Assembly (NCBI RefSeq): GCF_902833905.1
Contig: NZ_CADFGP010000001.1
Coordinates: 288,020-352,019 of the forward strand
Length of the DNA: 64,000 bases
Reading direction: 5' to 3'
Source: Paraburkholderia tuberum STM678
GTDB lineage: Bacteria > Pseudomonadota > Gammaproteobacteria > Burkholderiales > Burkholderiaceae
The position numbers were made by a program, and so were the translations under genes. The number at the start of each line of letters is the position of its first letter. Position 1 is the first letter of the stretch. Positions 36,215 to 45,228 of this stretch are shown here, in pieces. Under the pieces are notes generated by a model. The model was not told where the DNA came from. It searched no databases and saw only the letters and a program-made list of their open reading frames with translations.

Positions 36215-37933
36215 TCACGGCTCTGATTCATCGCCGGCAATCTGGTCGAGGAACCGGGCCAGTCGTTCGGTATCGGCGTGCGTCCAGCCCTCGGGAGGCA
36301 CCACGCTGGCCCAGCCGTTGACGTAGTCCTCCGACGAGTAGTTGTGACCAAAACCCGCCGGCACGCCGAGTTGGTGAATCAGATCGCCCACCGCCTGAAC
36401 GCCCGAAACGATGGGAAACCAATGCATGGCGTCAGGCACGTCGAAGCCACGTGGCCGAGCCAGCCATTCTGGCGGCCACCAGAACGCACTGGCACTCCAG
36501 AACACGGCCGGATCGGCCGGATGCTGAAGGTACACGATTCGCGGGGCCGGCCAGTCGGCGTCCAATGCCACCTGATGCGGATCGCGGTTCAAGAACCGTA
36601 CCGAACGCCCCCCATTGAAGATCGGCTGCCAGAAGGGCGACCCGCTATCGCGCTCGCGAGTGAGTTGCGAATGGATCGGGTTGCTTTGTTTGGCGCCGAC
36701 GATCAGCACGCCATCCGTTCGGGCCATCATGTTGGCCACCGAGGCAGAGGCGTCTTTCCCGACGAAAGGCGCTTCCACCCCCGCGGCGCCGAGACTCTTG
36801 CCGAACAGAACGAGCTTTGGCCGTCGTTTCGGCGGGAGCATCGACCATCGGGCGCGAACCGCGTTGAAGAGCGTGATACCCGCCTCGTTCGCGAGACCAG
36901 CATCCATGAAAATGGCGAGTCGGCTAGGCAGGAAAGAGTATTGGATCGCCACGATCGCCGTGTCGCCACTGTGCAGTTGCTCCAGCGAAGCCGCGGCTTT
37001 GGGGACTATCCAGCCCGTGCCGGTGGGTATCCACACGACCAGCACTTTCCGCTCGAACCCGCCCGCGCGCTCGAGCTCGCGGACCGCAATCTGCGCACTG
37101 TGCTCGAGGGAGTCCGCGGAACGCACTCCCACGTAGACCCTCACCGGATCGACCAGTCTCGCATCAGTCCCGTGGAACTTCGCAAGCTCTTGCTTGTTTG
37201 TCGCTGTCGCCACGAAGCCGCGCCCCATGCGGCCCAAGGTGTCCCATGCGACGAACGACGTGCTGCTGCCCGACACCGCCGGCGACGTGGGGGCCACGAT
37301 TCCTTCAGCGGTGTCTTCGTTCGCCCGCCCGTGGACGAAGTTGGCGGCCGTGTTGAGGGCGGGAAGCGCCACTGCGCGAGCGAGCGCCATGCCAATCACG
37401 ATGACGAGCAGCGCTGTTGCCGGCACCGAAACGATCGGGGGCACGTGACCCTGGACGACCTGCTTGACTGCGGCGACACCGCGCGCCGTCAATCGCCCGA
37501 TGACTACCAGCAACACCGCGCTCAACGGCGACAGGACGCTCACCAGCACGGCGTCGAACCAGGCGATCGGCGCCATCCCCATGAAACTACGCTGCTCGTT
37601 CTGCCAGCCGAGCCATAGCTTCGAGCCAACGAATAGTGCAATGAGCCACGCCGCTGCCAGAACGATCCAGCTGCGCCGTCGGATCTCGCTGCCGGCCACG
37701 CGCCCCCATCGCTCCAGCAGCCGATGCACGCCGCGGCCGACCAATGTGCCTATCCCATAGCCGATGGCCAGACAGAACGCGCCGACCACGGTTTGCGTTC
37801 CCCACGACCGCGGAATCAGTGTCGGCGTCAGTGACTGCCACCAGAACACGAGCGCGAGCAGCGAGCCGCTGAGCGTCGGCGTCCAGGACGTGCTTCGAAG
37901 CCCGGCGGCTACCGGCTCATGGGAGTCCCGCAT
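36215..37933 (-). CDS. membrane-anchored alpha/beta hydrolase (PF10081-type)
   Basis: About 572 residues from ATG 37933. The N-terminal 190 residues carry four or five membrane spans (SLLALVFWWQSLTPTLIPRS, IVLAAAWLIALFVGSKLWLG), the Abhydrolase_9_N type. The C-terminal part is the hydrolase: nucleophile elbow LVLFGKSLGAAGVEAPF (GKSLG, Ser as nucleophile) and a late histidine in the GFGHNYSS/THADTERL region. The substrate is unknown; an envelope role fits the membrane anchor. Confidence 0.82.
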   Translation of the reverse strand: MRDSHEPVAAGLRSTSWTPTLSGSLLALVFWWQSLTPTLIPRSWGTQTVVGAFCLAIGYGIGTLVGRGVHRLLERWGRVAGSEIRRRSWIVLAAAWLIALFVGSKLWLGWQNEQRSFMGMAPIAWFDAVLVSVLSPLSAVLLVVIGRLTARGVAAVKQVVQGHVPPIVSVPATALLVIVIGMALARAVALPALNTAANFVHGRANEDTAEGIVAPTSPAVSGSSTSFVAWDTLGRMGRGFVATATNKQELAKFHGTDARLVDPVRVYVGVRSADSLEHSAQIAVRELERAGGFERKVLVVWIPTGTGWIVPKAAASLEQLHSGDTAIVAIQYSFLPSRLAIFMDAGLANEAGITLFNAVRARWSMLPPKRRPKLVLFGKSLGAAGVEAPFVGKDASASVANMMARTDGVLIVGAKQSNPIHSQLTRERDSGSPFWQPIFNGGRSVRFLNRDPHQVALDADWPAPRIVYLQHPADPAVFWSASAFWWPPEWLARPRGFDVPDAMHWFPIVSGVQAVGDLIHQLGVPAGFGHNYSSEDYVNGWASVVPPEGWTHADTERLARFLDQIAGDESEP

Positions 37934-38587
37934 GCGTGCTCGCTCGGATTGGCACAACTCGCACCTCGTTTCCGCGGGTCACCCGCAAAGGAGTTGATGA
38001 CGCGGCCAGCCTTGATTCAGACTCCGCCAGGAGGGCAGTAATGGAAGATGCCGCCGCATGATCAGCCACGACGATGTTTTCCTGATTACCGCGCGCAACG
38101 CGACACTTGGGGGCAGCGGAATGGACGGGGCTGCTCCGATCTCGTGCGATGTTTCTCCTGCGTCGAAAAAACGTCAACGATAAACCGGCCATGCGTCGCA
38201 TTGTATTTACCTTTCTGTCCCCCGAACAACATCGTCGCTCTGCGCGCATCGTGTTCAAACATCGATGGACCGGCCTGTCGGTGGCGACGTCGCGCGAGCG
38301 AGGGCTTTACGGAGCTTGCGCGCACGCTGCTTGCCCGTCGCGCTGGTCGCTACCCGGTGGCACGATCAAGCGGTTCGAAACCCGCTGGTTGAATTGACCG
38401 TCGCAAACCAAGCCAGAATATCTGGAGCATTGCCGACGCTACGCAGTTGACCGGCAAGGCAAACAGGCCAGATAGCGAGATGGTGTTGCGATTGTCGCAA
38501 GACTTCCAGGAAGACCCGGTGTCTCCGGTCGCTTCTGTCTGCCGCACGAAGCTCGAAGGGATCATAGGCAAACGCGGCGACGCGCCA
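37934..38587. other. non-coding gap with no confident gene
   Basis: About 650 bases. Several frames of 80-110 codons are open on both strands but none resembles a protein, and all are typical by-products of high GC. I checked for a tRNA around 38350-38400 because of a GGTTCGAAACC-like string; no cloverleaf forms. Confidence 0.5.
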
Positions 38588-38899
38588 TTAAAAAACGTCC
38601 TGGCGCGTTGCGGGCCGAGCGACCGCGTCTCGGAACCTGCGCCTTTGAGAAGGCGTCGACAACATCGAATCGACAAAGGTGTGCGCCCGATTTTCTCCAT
38701 ACTTGAACGCTTCATGCTCGGTCAGAAAATCGAACTGTTCCGGAAAACTCAGCAGTTCCTGTTCCGGATTGCCGGGCAACGTCACGGTCCATGACACGCG
38801 ATAACGGCGATATTTGCCACCGAGCCAATGCGTCTTCGATAGCGTAACGTTCACCTCGATATTGCAGCCGCGATACGGCGCATATTCCTGAATGGACAT
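38588..38899 (-). CDS. conserved small hypothetical protein
   Basis: 103 residues. It begins SIQEYAPYRGCNIEVNVTLS, continues GGKYRRYRVSWTVTLPGNP and LLSFPEQFDFLTEHEAFKYG, and ends in a helix. The alternating pattern and mid-protein FDFLTEHEAFKYGENRAHTF suggest a folded beta-rich cytosolic protein. I recall related Burkholderia hypothetical proteins but cannot name a domain. Confidence 0.6.
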   Translation of the reverse strand: MSIQEYAPYRGCNIEVNVTLSKTHWLGGKYRRYRVSWTVTLPGNPEQELLSFPEQFDFLTEHEAFKYGENRAHTFVDSMLSTPSQRRRFRDAVARPATRQDVF

Positions 38900-39454
38900 C
38901 GCTTTTCTCCCACAACTGAACGCTTGCCACGTACGTCTGCTTTGCCGGCGGTTGCGCGCGGCCTCCAGATCGGCGGGATAGTCGATCTCGTCCGCGACCG
39001 GGACATAGACGCTCGCCCCGCTGGACGCGCCGTTCGGCCGCGAAAAACGCGCAGCCCATGGGTGTCTCCGTTATGCATTCCGTGTTGACGATGCACATCG
39101 AGCAACGCGCGTTCCCGCGCGGCAACCATCGTCTCGGCCCGCAGCGCGGCTGCGCTCGTGGCCATTCCCCCGATCTTCGTGACGCGGCGCTCGCGCACCG
39201 GCTGAACATCAAGGCGATTCAGGTGGCGGAACAGGACTTCCAGGTCGCCAAACGCCGCAAGGCGCGAAACGAGTTCGTCGATACGTGGTCCGTCGACGCG
39301 TTCGTGGAAGAGGGCATGCAGCCGGCGGAACCACGATGGGGTACGCATGAACGGCATTGGCCTGCGGACGCGCATCGGCACGGGTAAAGCGCGCGGGACA
39401 CACAGCCGGCCACGCCGCGCCGACGGGCGCGATCAACTCGATGGCACCCGGTGA
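38900..39454. other. region with no confident gene
   Basis: About 550 bases upstream of the 103-residue gene and before the DUF3047 gene. A minus-strand frame from about 39351 (MRTPSWFRRLHALFHERVDG, then LFRHLNRLDVQPV) looks protein-like for some 100 codons but decays into arginine- and serine-rich sequence; it could be a fragment of a gene. I could not identify it. Confidence 0.35.
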
Positions 39455-40237
39455 TCAAGGCCCGGGAAGGAACTGGATGTCTCCGTACCAGGCGCGTGTC
39501 GTGGCACCGGTATTGTCGGTATCGGTCAGCAGCCCGTAGCCTGTGATTCGTCCTGGCGGTTCGTGAAAGACCCGCTCATAGTCTTGCACGATATTGCGGC
39601 GCAGGCTTTGCCACTGACCCGCATCGCCAGGCAGACCGGAGACCACGATCATCTGTACGCGGTTCGTGTGAGGGTTGGCAATGACGGTACCCGGCGCGGC
39701 GGTGGTCGACCACACGTACATCAACGTGGCATAGGGCAGATCTTCGCCACTCAGTTGCTTGGCCAGCCCCATCTTCGCCCGGTCGAAAAGCGACAGCTTG
39801 CTCTTGTCTCCGGCAAACATGAACACCAGCCGCGCTGGCGCGTCTTCCTTCGACGCCACGCGGTTATCGGCGCCTTCGATCGGTCTATCCGCTTTCCAGC
39901 GCCATGCCACGACGGGAGTGCGAGCGAGGTCAATATCACCGTCGTGCATCAGCGCGGACGCAGAGCGGTTCGCGTCCGCCTGCAGCACAGTGGTGTGGTC
40001 GTCGTGAACGAGCGTGTATTGCGTGATGGGCTTGCCGCGCACGACCGGCAGGTTCTTCCAGCCCGCGGGCAGCGATGCGCCGGGCTCGAACGAGGAAAAG
40101 GCGATACCGGGCTTTTCGTCCTGGGCAAGGATGGGCGGCGACAACAAAAGAAGCGCGACGCATGCGGCGATCCAGGCTGACGGGGCTGTTCGTTTTTGCG
40201 CTCGACGGCGCGAGGGAAGATGCACGGCAGGTCGCAT
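39455..40237 (-). CDS. DUF3047 domain protein, exported
   Basis: About 260 residues from ATG 40237. A signal peptide (APSAWIAACVALLLLSPPIL, cleavage after AQ) precedes a DUF3047 body: FEPGASLPAGWKNLPVV, VVAWRWKADRPIEGADNR, ARLVFMFAGDKSKLSLFDR and YATLMYVWSTTAAPGTVI. The family is periplasmic and of unknown function, sometimes beside envelope genes. The longer frame to 40357 adds a basic stretch before the signal peptide and is unlikely. Confidence 0.85.
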   Translation of the reverse strand: MRPAVHLPSRRRAQKRTAPSAWIAACVALLLLSPPILAQDEKPGIAFSSFEPGASLPAGWKNLPVVRGKPITQYTLVHDDHTTVLQADANRSASALMHDGDIDLARTPVVAWRWKADRPIEGADNRVASKEDAPARLVFMFAGDKSKLSLFDRAKMGLAKQLSGEDLPYATLMYVWSTTAAPGTVIANPHTNRVQMIVVSGLPGDAGQWQSLRRNIVQDYERVFHEPPGRITGYGLLTDTDNTGATTRAWYGDIQFLPGP

Positions 40238-40629
40238 TCGTATGTTGGATAGCGTCCATTGTAGTGGGCTCCTCGGGCGACGTTTCAGCGGAGCTTTCAC
40301 GTCGGCGGTTGAGGTTCTGTTTGCTGCGTCGTAGCGTTTGCATGACGAGGCTCGCAACGCGCCGCGCGGTATTCCCGTCGCGTCGTGCGGCGCGCGACGG
40401 GTTTGCTATCAATGACCATGGTCGCCGCCACTCATCACAGGCGTCAATTTCCCACATATTGGGGAAACTCCCTGGCTCGTAAAAATCGTAGTGCGACTTA
40501 ACAAAGTTAGAATGACGGCTCTAAGACGGCTTCAGACCGTCTGCCTGGCCAACGGCCAGGTGTGGGAACGACCTTCACGAATCGCAGTGGCAGCGATCGC
40601 CGTGTCCGCGAGAACCTGAGAGATATTCC
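40238..40629. other. divergent intergenic region
   Basis: About 390 bases between the DUF3047 gene and the phasin-like gene. No gene is seen. A hairpin-like pair, GACGGCTTCAGACCGTC at about 40525-40541 and CCTGGCCAACGGCCAGG at about 40543-40559, lies 70-100 bases before the phasin start; each is a short stem-loop. Confidence 0.35.
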
Positions 40630-41172
40630 GTGAGCAGCCCAAAACAGATGCCATTTACCCTATCCGTTCCGACTGACGTGTCGCAACTGCCCAACCTGTT
40701 CCTCGCCGGTTATTGCGCGCTGATACGGCTGAACGTGGATACATACAGGTCCGCGGTCACGGGTGCCGCGCTGCACTGGGAAAGCGTATTGCGCGCCCAG
40801 ACGCCTGAACAGTTCCTCAGACGTCAAGCGGATGTGATGCCTTGGCTCACCCTGCAGTTCGCCGGATACACCCGCGGCTGGATGGATATCGCGTCTGAAA
40901 CAATCAGACCGTGCCACGCCGGCGGCGATCACGACGACGAGCGTGAGCTCCACGAGGACACCAGGCCCGCTGGCCTGCCGGCCTGCGCAACGGGCGTCGA
41001 CGCGATGATGCGCGCGGCCGTGCCGCCGGAAGTGCAGCCGGACCGCGTGTCCGTCGCCGAGGCACAGGTCGGGGAAATGGTCCGCGCCTTTCTCGAGCGC
41101 GTCGAAAAGGCGACGCCTGACACGGCGCAACGACGAGGTCCGCCTCGCACACGTCGCTCGTCAACCCGATAG
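40630..41172 (+). CDS. phasin-like protein
   Basis: 180 residues from GTG 40630. Residues about 25-90 form long amphipathic helices: FLAGYCALIRLNVDTYRSAV, AALHWESVLRAQTPEQFLRR and MPWLTLQFAGYTRGWMDIAS. This is the phasin pattern, the coat proteins of polyhydroxybutyrate granules, widespread in Burkholderia. The C-terminal 80 residues are poorly ordered and end in an arginine/serine-rich tail, unlike typical phasins. The helical-part match is by eye only. Confidence 0.6.
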   Translation: MSSPKQMPFTLSVPTDVSQLPNLFLAGYCALIRLNVDTYRSAVTGAALHWESVLRAQTPEQFLRRQADVMPWLTLQFAGYTRGWMDIASETIRPCHAGGDHDDERELHEDTRPAGLPACATGVDAMMRAAVPPEVQPDRVSVAEAQVGEMVRAFLERVEKATPDTAQRRGPPRTRRSSTR

Positions 41173-41280
41173 GCGACGAGCTTCCACCAATCCTGCCGGG
41201 TCCGGTATTCGCGTGCTGCCGATGCAGCCGTGGCCGGATCTGGTCGCCCGTTCCTTCGTTCCCGCCGTGAGGTAAACGAC

Positions 41281-41478
41281 ATGTTGAGCCCGCACGAAGT
41301 GGCCACGTTGCTGCTGTTGAAGGATGCGCCTGAACGAATTGATTCGGATCGGGCAGAGCTTGGCGCGCTCCGCGAACTGCAGTTGATTGCGAATGAGCCA
41401 ATTGGGCCGGGCTTCCGGTTACCTCGCGTGACGCCGCGCGGCGACGCCGTGCTGCGAGCGTTCGCACGGGTCCGCTGA
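41281..41478 (+). CDS. conserved small hypothetical protein
   Basis: 65 residues from ATG 41281, with GAGGTAA upstream. Opens MLSPHEVATLLLLKDAPERI, continues RELQLIANEPIGPGFRLP and ends VTPRGDAVLRAFARVR. It resembles a small winged-helix fragment (the final VTPRGDAVLRA is like a wing-helix end). I recall Burkholderia paralogues of this small protein; function unknown. Confidence 0.6.
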   Translation: MLSPHEVATLLLLKDAPERIDSDRAELGALRELQLIANEPIGPGFRLPRVTPRGDAVLRAFARVR

Positions 41479-41814
41479 CCGGTGCACAGACAACGTATCT
41501 GACGACCTACATACGTTGGGTGGGCCGCCTGCGCCGCCGCTCGGCAATCGTGTGCACGAACAGCTTCGCCAGTGACTGTCGCTGAGCACCGCAGCGCGCA
41601 GCGGGGACTTCGTCACGGTCGCTAATCACACCACCATTCTCCCCGCGCGGGGAACGAGTTATGCGACAGCTCGAATAGGGGCCCGAGGTGCGATATGCCG
41701 GATTCTCGGTGAAAAGTTATCGGGAGAGTCGCAGCTGCGCCTCGATGTCCGAAGTGGACGCAAAAGTCTATTGTTGCCGCTTCAAAGCGACTGACACTAC
41801 GCTCGCGCCAGCTT
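41479..41814. other. non-coding gap
   Basis: About 335 bases before the HpnL-like gene. No gene, no clear hairpin or promoter recognised. Confidence 0.4.
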
Positions 41815-42840
41815 ATGAAATATCTCGCCCGGGCTGCCGCACTTGCTGGCCTGGCCATCGCGGTCTGGCTCGTCTGGCACGCCGACGCGCAGAAGGTGCT
41901 TGGTTTGATGCGCGCGGCCGGCGCCGGGCTCGCGCTTGCAGGGATGGTCCACGTTCTGCCGATGCTCGCCAACGCAAGGAATTGGCAAATGCTGATGCGC
42001 GGCGCGATACGCCCGAAGCTGTTCGCGGTACTGCGTCTCGTCTGGATTCGGGAGTCCGTGAACGGCATGTTGCCCGTTGCCCGAGTGGGCGGTGAAGTCG
42101 TGACGTTTCGCATGATGCGCAAACGGGGCATGGAGCCTGCCCCGGCCATGGCGAGCCTCGTCGTCGACCTCCAGCTCACGCTCATCAGCGAAATGCTGTT
42201 CGCCATTGCGGCCATCGGTTATCTGATCGCCCATGCCGGCTCCAGGGCGTTGCACCTCGCAGCCAGGCTCGGAGGCGGCATCGCCATTCTGGCGGTTCTG
42301 CTCCTGGCGTTTTCGTTCGTGCAGCGAGCGAGTCCGTTCGCGCGGCTCACGAAACTTTTCAATCGCATCACGAGCGGCAAGTTCCGCTCGCTCGTCGGCG
42401 AGTCGGTGCGCATCGATCAATCGATCAGTGAGCTCTGGCATCAGCCCGGCGTCATCATCCGTTACCTGCTCATCTGGCAATCACTCCAATGCATCGGAAC
42501 GGCGCTCGAGCTATGGCTCGCGCTCTATTTCCTGTCGGCAAAAGCAGGTTTCCTGCAGGCAGTCGTACTCGAGTCGCTCATCCAGGCGCTCAGTAGCGTC
42601 GTGTTCTTTGTGCCTGGCGCACTCGGCGTTCAGGAAGGTGGATTTCTGCTGATCGGCACGGTGCTTGGTTTCCATCCGCAGCTTTGCCTCGCGCTCGCGG
42701 GTGCGCGCCGTATTCGTGACATCATCGTCTTTCTGCCTGGACTGACCGCCTGGCAGGTGGAGGAGTGGCGCGACAAGCGGCGACTTCGTACCGAGGGAGG
42801 TCGGGGCCCGAATCATGATGCGAGACACAGGAAAACATGA
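41815..42840 (+). CDS. HpnL-like membrane protein (lysylphosphatidylglycerol synthetase TM family)
   Basis: 341 residues with eight membrane spans. The family segments are present: LARVGGEVVTF-type core (PVARVGGEVVTFRMMRKRG, about 90-108), VLESLIQALSSVVFFVPGAL and GVQEGGFLLIGTVLGF (about 260-285). HpnL proteins belong to hopanoid gene sets and are thought to move hopanoid precursors. No other hpn gene is visible here. The gene overlaps the following pyruvyltransferase gene by 26 bases. Confidence 0.82.
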   Translation: MKYLARAAALAGLAIAVWLVWHADAQKVLGLMRAAGAGLALAGMVHVLPMLANARNWQMLMRGAIRPKLFAVLRLVWIRESVNGMLPVARVGGEVVTFRMMRKRGMEPAPAMASLVVDLQLTLISEMLFAIAAIGYLIAHAGSRALHLAARLGGGIAILAVLLLAFSFVQRASPFARLTKLFNRITSGKFRSLVGESVRIDQSISELWHQPGVIIRYLLIWQSLQCIGTALELWLALYFLSAKAGFLQAVVLESLIQALSSVVFFVPGALGVQEGGFLLIGTVLGFHPQLCLALAGARRIRDIIVFLPGLTAWQVEEWRDKRRLRTEGGRGPNHDARHRKT

Positions 42841-44038
42841 TGCGGTCGTGGTGTTCGGCGCCTTCGATCGCCACAACCTGGGTGACCTGCTGTTCCCTCA
42901 CGTCGTCGCAAAACTGCTTGCGTGCGACGACGTGATCTTCGCCGGGCTCGCGGAGCGCGACCTGCGCGTCCACGGCGGCCACGCTGTTCAGGCGCTCGCG
43001 CAACTGGCCTCCGAACGCGGCAAGGACCGTGTGCATATCGTGCACGCAGGCGGCGAGATCCTGACTTGCGGCGACTGGGAGGCGGCGGTGATGCTGCTGC
43101 CGTGGGACCAGGCACAGAAGGTCATCGCGCGACTGGAAACGCACAACGACGAGCGACGCGCGTGGGCACGTGCGCTGACGGGTCTCGATGCGCTTGCCCC
43201 CTACATGACGTCTCGCGAGATGTTTCCCTGTGCGTCGAGCGTCACTTATCAAGCGGCCGGCGGCGTCGATGTGGAGCGACTCGATCCCGGGATGCGAGCA
43301 GAAGTCCTGTCGAAGCTCGCGCAAGCCGACGACGTCAGCGTGCGTGACATCCACACCCAGAACGGGCTCGCCGCAGCAGGCATTCTCGCGCGGCTCGTGC
43401 CGGATCCGGCGGTGATGGTGACGGAGCTGTTCGGCACGAACATTCGCGCGTGCAAGGAACGAAGCGGCGTGGCGGATTTGCAAAGGGCGTTTCCCGAGGG
43501 GTATGTCGCCGTGCAGTTCAGTGCGGATTTCGGCGACGAAGGAACGCTCGATGTGCTTGCGCGCGAGCTCGATCGCGTGTCGAACGAGAGCGGGCTTGGT
43601 ATTGTGTTCTTTCGAGCGGGTGCGGCGCCCTGGCATGACGATATGGCCTGCTACGAGCGGATTGCGGCACGGATGAAGGTCTCACGTACGCAACTCTTCC
43701 GTTCGCTGGAGATATGGGACATCTGCGCACTGATCGCAGACGCCACGGCCTACGCGGGAAGCAGCCTGCACGGACGGATCGTCGCGCTGGCGTTCGGCTT
43801 GCCGCGGGTGAACTTCTTCCATCCGGCGCGCGCGAACGACACGACCAAACAGTCCGCGTTTGCCGCGACGTGGGAGCCAGCGTGCGTGCCGGGCAGTGTC
43901 GGGATCGAGGCACTTTCGCAAGCAATGCTCCATGCCCTGACGATCGACCGCACGTTGCTGCGGCGCACGGCCACGCACCTCGCCGCTCGCTATCGCGAGG
44001 GATTCGCGCAGACGCGAGCGGCAATGTGTTGTGCGTGA
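42815..44038 (+). CDS. polysaccharide pyruvyl transferase family protein
   Basis: 407 residues. The N-terminal start VVVFGAFDRHNLGDLLFPHV is the family's nucleotide-type fold opening, and the C-terminal DATAYAGSSLHGRIVALAFG, with a preceding FFRAGAAPWHDD, matches the donor-binding region of CsaB-like enzymes that add pyruvate ketals to polysaccharides. It overlaps the HpnL-like gene by 26 bases in a different frame, so they are co-transcribed and both are likely envelope-related. Confidence 0.8.
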   Translation: MMRDTGKHDAVVVFGAFDRHNLGDLLFPHVVAKLLACDDVIFAGLAERDLRVHGGHAVQALAQLASERGKDRVHIVHAGGEILTCGDWEAAVMLLPWDQAQKVIARLETHNDERRAWARALTGLDALAPYMTSREMFPCASSVTYQAAGGVDVERLDPGMRAEVLSKLAQADDVSVRDIHTQNGLAAAGILARLVPDPAVMVTELFGTNIRACKERSGVADLQRAFPEGYVAVQFSADFGDEGTLDVLARELDRVSNESGLGIVFFRAGAAPWHDDMACYERIAARMKVSRTQLFRSLEIWDICALIADATAYAGSSLHGRIVALAFGLPRVNFFHPARANDTTKQSAFAATWEPACVPGSVGIEALSQAMLHALTIDRTLLRRTATHLAARYREGFAQTRAAMCCA

Positions 44039-44109
44039 AATGCAGGGCCTCGCGCGACGAGCGGTGTCGGCGCGGTCGTGTAATCTCGCGAAGCTCGATC
44101 GTTCTTTGC

Positions 44110-44826
44110 TCAGCCCACGTGTACGAGCGAGCGTGTGGTGCGAACCGTGGACGGCCGGTCGCGCAGCAGCAGTGGCATCAAGCGCCGATTGGCTGTCTGC
44201 GCCGCCCATTCGCAATACGCGGGGCTGCCGAGCACCCAGCCGTTGAGCGTCGACTGCATCAGGTTATTGATCTCGCGTTCGTCAACGGGCTGTGCGCCCA
44301 GATCGCGATAAGCCTGGTGGCGCTCGAACGGCGTATTGCCGAGCGCCCGGTACAGTGGATGGTCCTTGATGAACCTATCGACACGCAGCCCGATGTGGTG
44401 TGCGCAGCTCGACCACGGGTAGTTTCCCGGCTCGGCCGCCAGGCCATTGCGCACCGGCGCCTGATCGATGACCTGGCTCGCGAGCAGGAAATACCGGTCG
44501 GGCTCAATCACTGTCGCCCGGTACTCGCCACGCCATACCGCACCGCGGCGTCCATGGCGGCGGTTGAAGGTCTCGGCATAGCGACGGCCAACCGCCTGCA
44601 TTGCAATGGCGACGCTCGACTCGTACGAAGGCGTGACGAGGAACTGTACCGAATGAGGCATGAGCACCCACGCATGGACCGCCAGATCGGCGACGCGCGC
44701 TGCGTCTGCTACGCAGGCGAGGAAGTACAGGTAGTCTCCTTCGTCCATGAAAGCGGGCCCCGCGAGTCCCTGCAAGATAACGTGCTGCGGTTGATCGGGG
44801 ACGTAGTGCCGTGCAAGCCGTGCCAT
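44110..44826 (-). CDS. RAYT-family (Y1 transposase-like) protein lacking the HUH motif
   Basis: 238 residues with the REP-associated tyrosine transposase layout: HVILQGLAGPAF, AVHAWVLMPHSVQFLVTPSY, AMQAVGRRYAETFNRRHGRRG, VWRGEYRATVIEPDRYFLLA and HHIGLRVDRFIKDHPLY. In active Y1 enzymes the second motif reads NHVHLLV; here it reads H58-S-V-Q61, so the metal-binding His-hydrophobe-His is lost. The candidate catalytic tyrosine (Y83) remains. It is therefore probably a domesticated or inactive protein, a state I believe is common in Burkholderia relatives. Confidence 0.85.
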   Translation of the reverse strand: MARLARHYVPDQPQHVILQGLAGPAFMDEGDYLYFLACVADAARVADLAVHAWVLMPHSVQFLVTPSYESSVAIAMQAVGRRYAETFNRRHGRRGAVWRGEYRATVIEPDRYFLLASQVIDQAPVRNGLAAEPGNYPWSSCAHHIGLRVDRFIKDHPLYRALGNTPFERHQAYRDLGAQPVDEREINNLMQSTLNGWVLGSPAYCEWAAQTANRRLMPLLLRDRPSTVRTTRSLVHVG

Positions 44827-44921
44827 GCTGAATTAACCGGAGATCCGATGTGAGAAAGCGGTCCGACAGATATCGGACGCGGGACCGTGTGTAACGTGCT
44901 AGAGGAAATTCTATCGATCAT

Positions 44922-44969
44922 GTTCGTGCATCTGCATCACGAACAGGCCTTTTTTATGGCCTCTGTTCG
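44922..44969. repeat. three-segment inverted repeat (alternative hairpins)
   Basis: Segment 1, GTTCGTG (44922-44928), pairs with CACGAAC (44938-44944). The second segment, CGAACAGGCC (44940-44949), also pairs with GGCCTCTGTTCG (44958-44969), with a two-base bulge. A run of six T (44950-44955) sits between segments 2 and 3. The two pairings exclude each other, as in attenuators. It lies about 100 bases upstream of the RAYT start on the other strand. Confidence 0.5.
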
Positions 44970-45063
44970 TTGATTTGCCGATCGCACCCAGTGTCTCTTA
45001 TGCCAATGCTAAATTGCAGCGCCGCGCTCGGACGTTGATCGACGAACGCTTCGCATCGCAGCT

Positions 45064-45228
45064 CTATCCCTTGTCGAACAGACTTGAAACCCGCGAGATC
45101 GTTTTCGCGGTCAGAACCAGCAATGCACCAGCGATGCTGTAATCGACGTGATGCATAACGTCGGCCAGATAGAAAACGGATAGCGCAATGATCGGGTGGT
45201 ACATCGCACGGCTTATCAGGCGTTTCAT
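45064..45228 (-). CDS. possible 54-residue small membrane protein
   Basis: A frame from ATG 45228 to TAG 45064 too short for most gene finders. It reads MKRLISRAMYHPIIALSVFY, then LADVMHHVDYSIAGALLVLT, then KTISRVSSLFDKG. Two hydrophobic helices with positive flanks fit a small inner-membrane protein, and codon third positions do not clash with coding. No strong ribosome site precedes it (GTGAGATACC). No family recognised. Confidence 0.45.
   Translation of the reverse strand: MKRLISRAMYHPIIALSVFYLADVMHHVDYSIAGALLVLTAKTISRVSSLFDKG

Noticed and set aside
38340..38400. Possible tRNA from a T-loop-like string GGTTCGAAACC
   Set aside because: No acceptor, D or anticodon stem can be formed around it on either strand.
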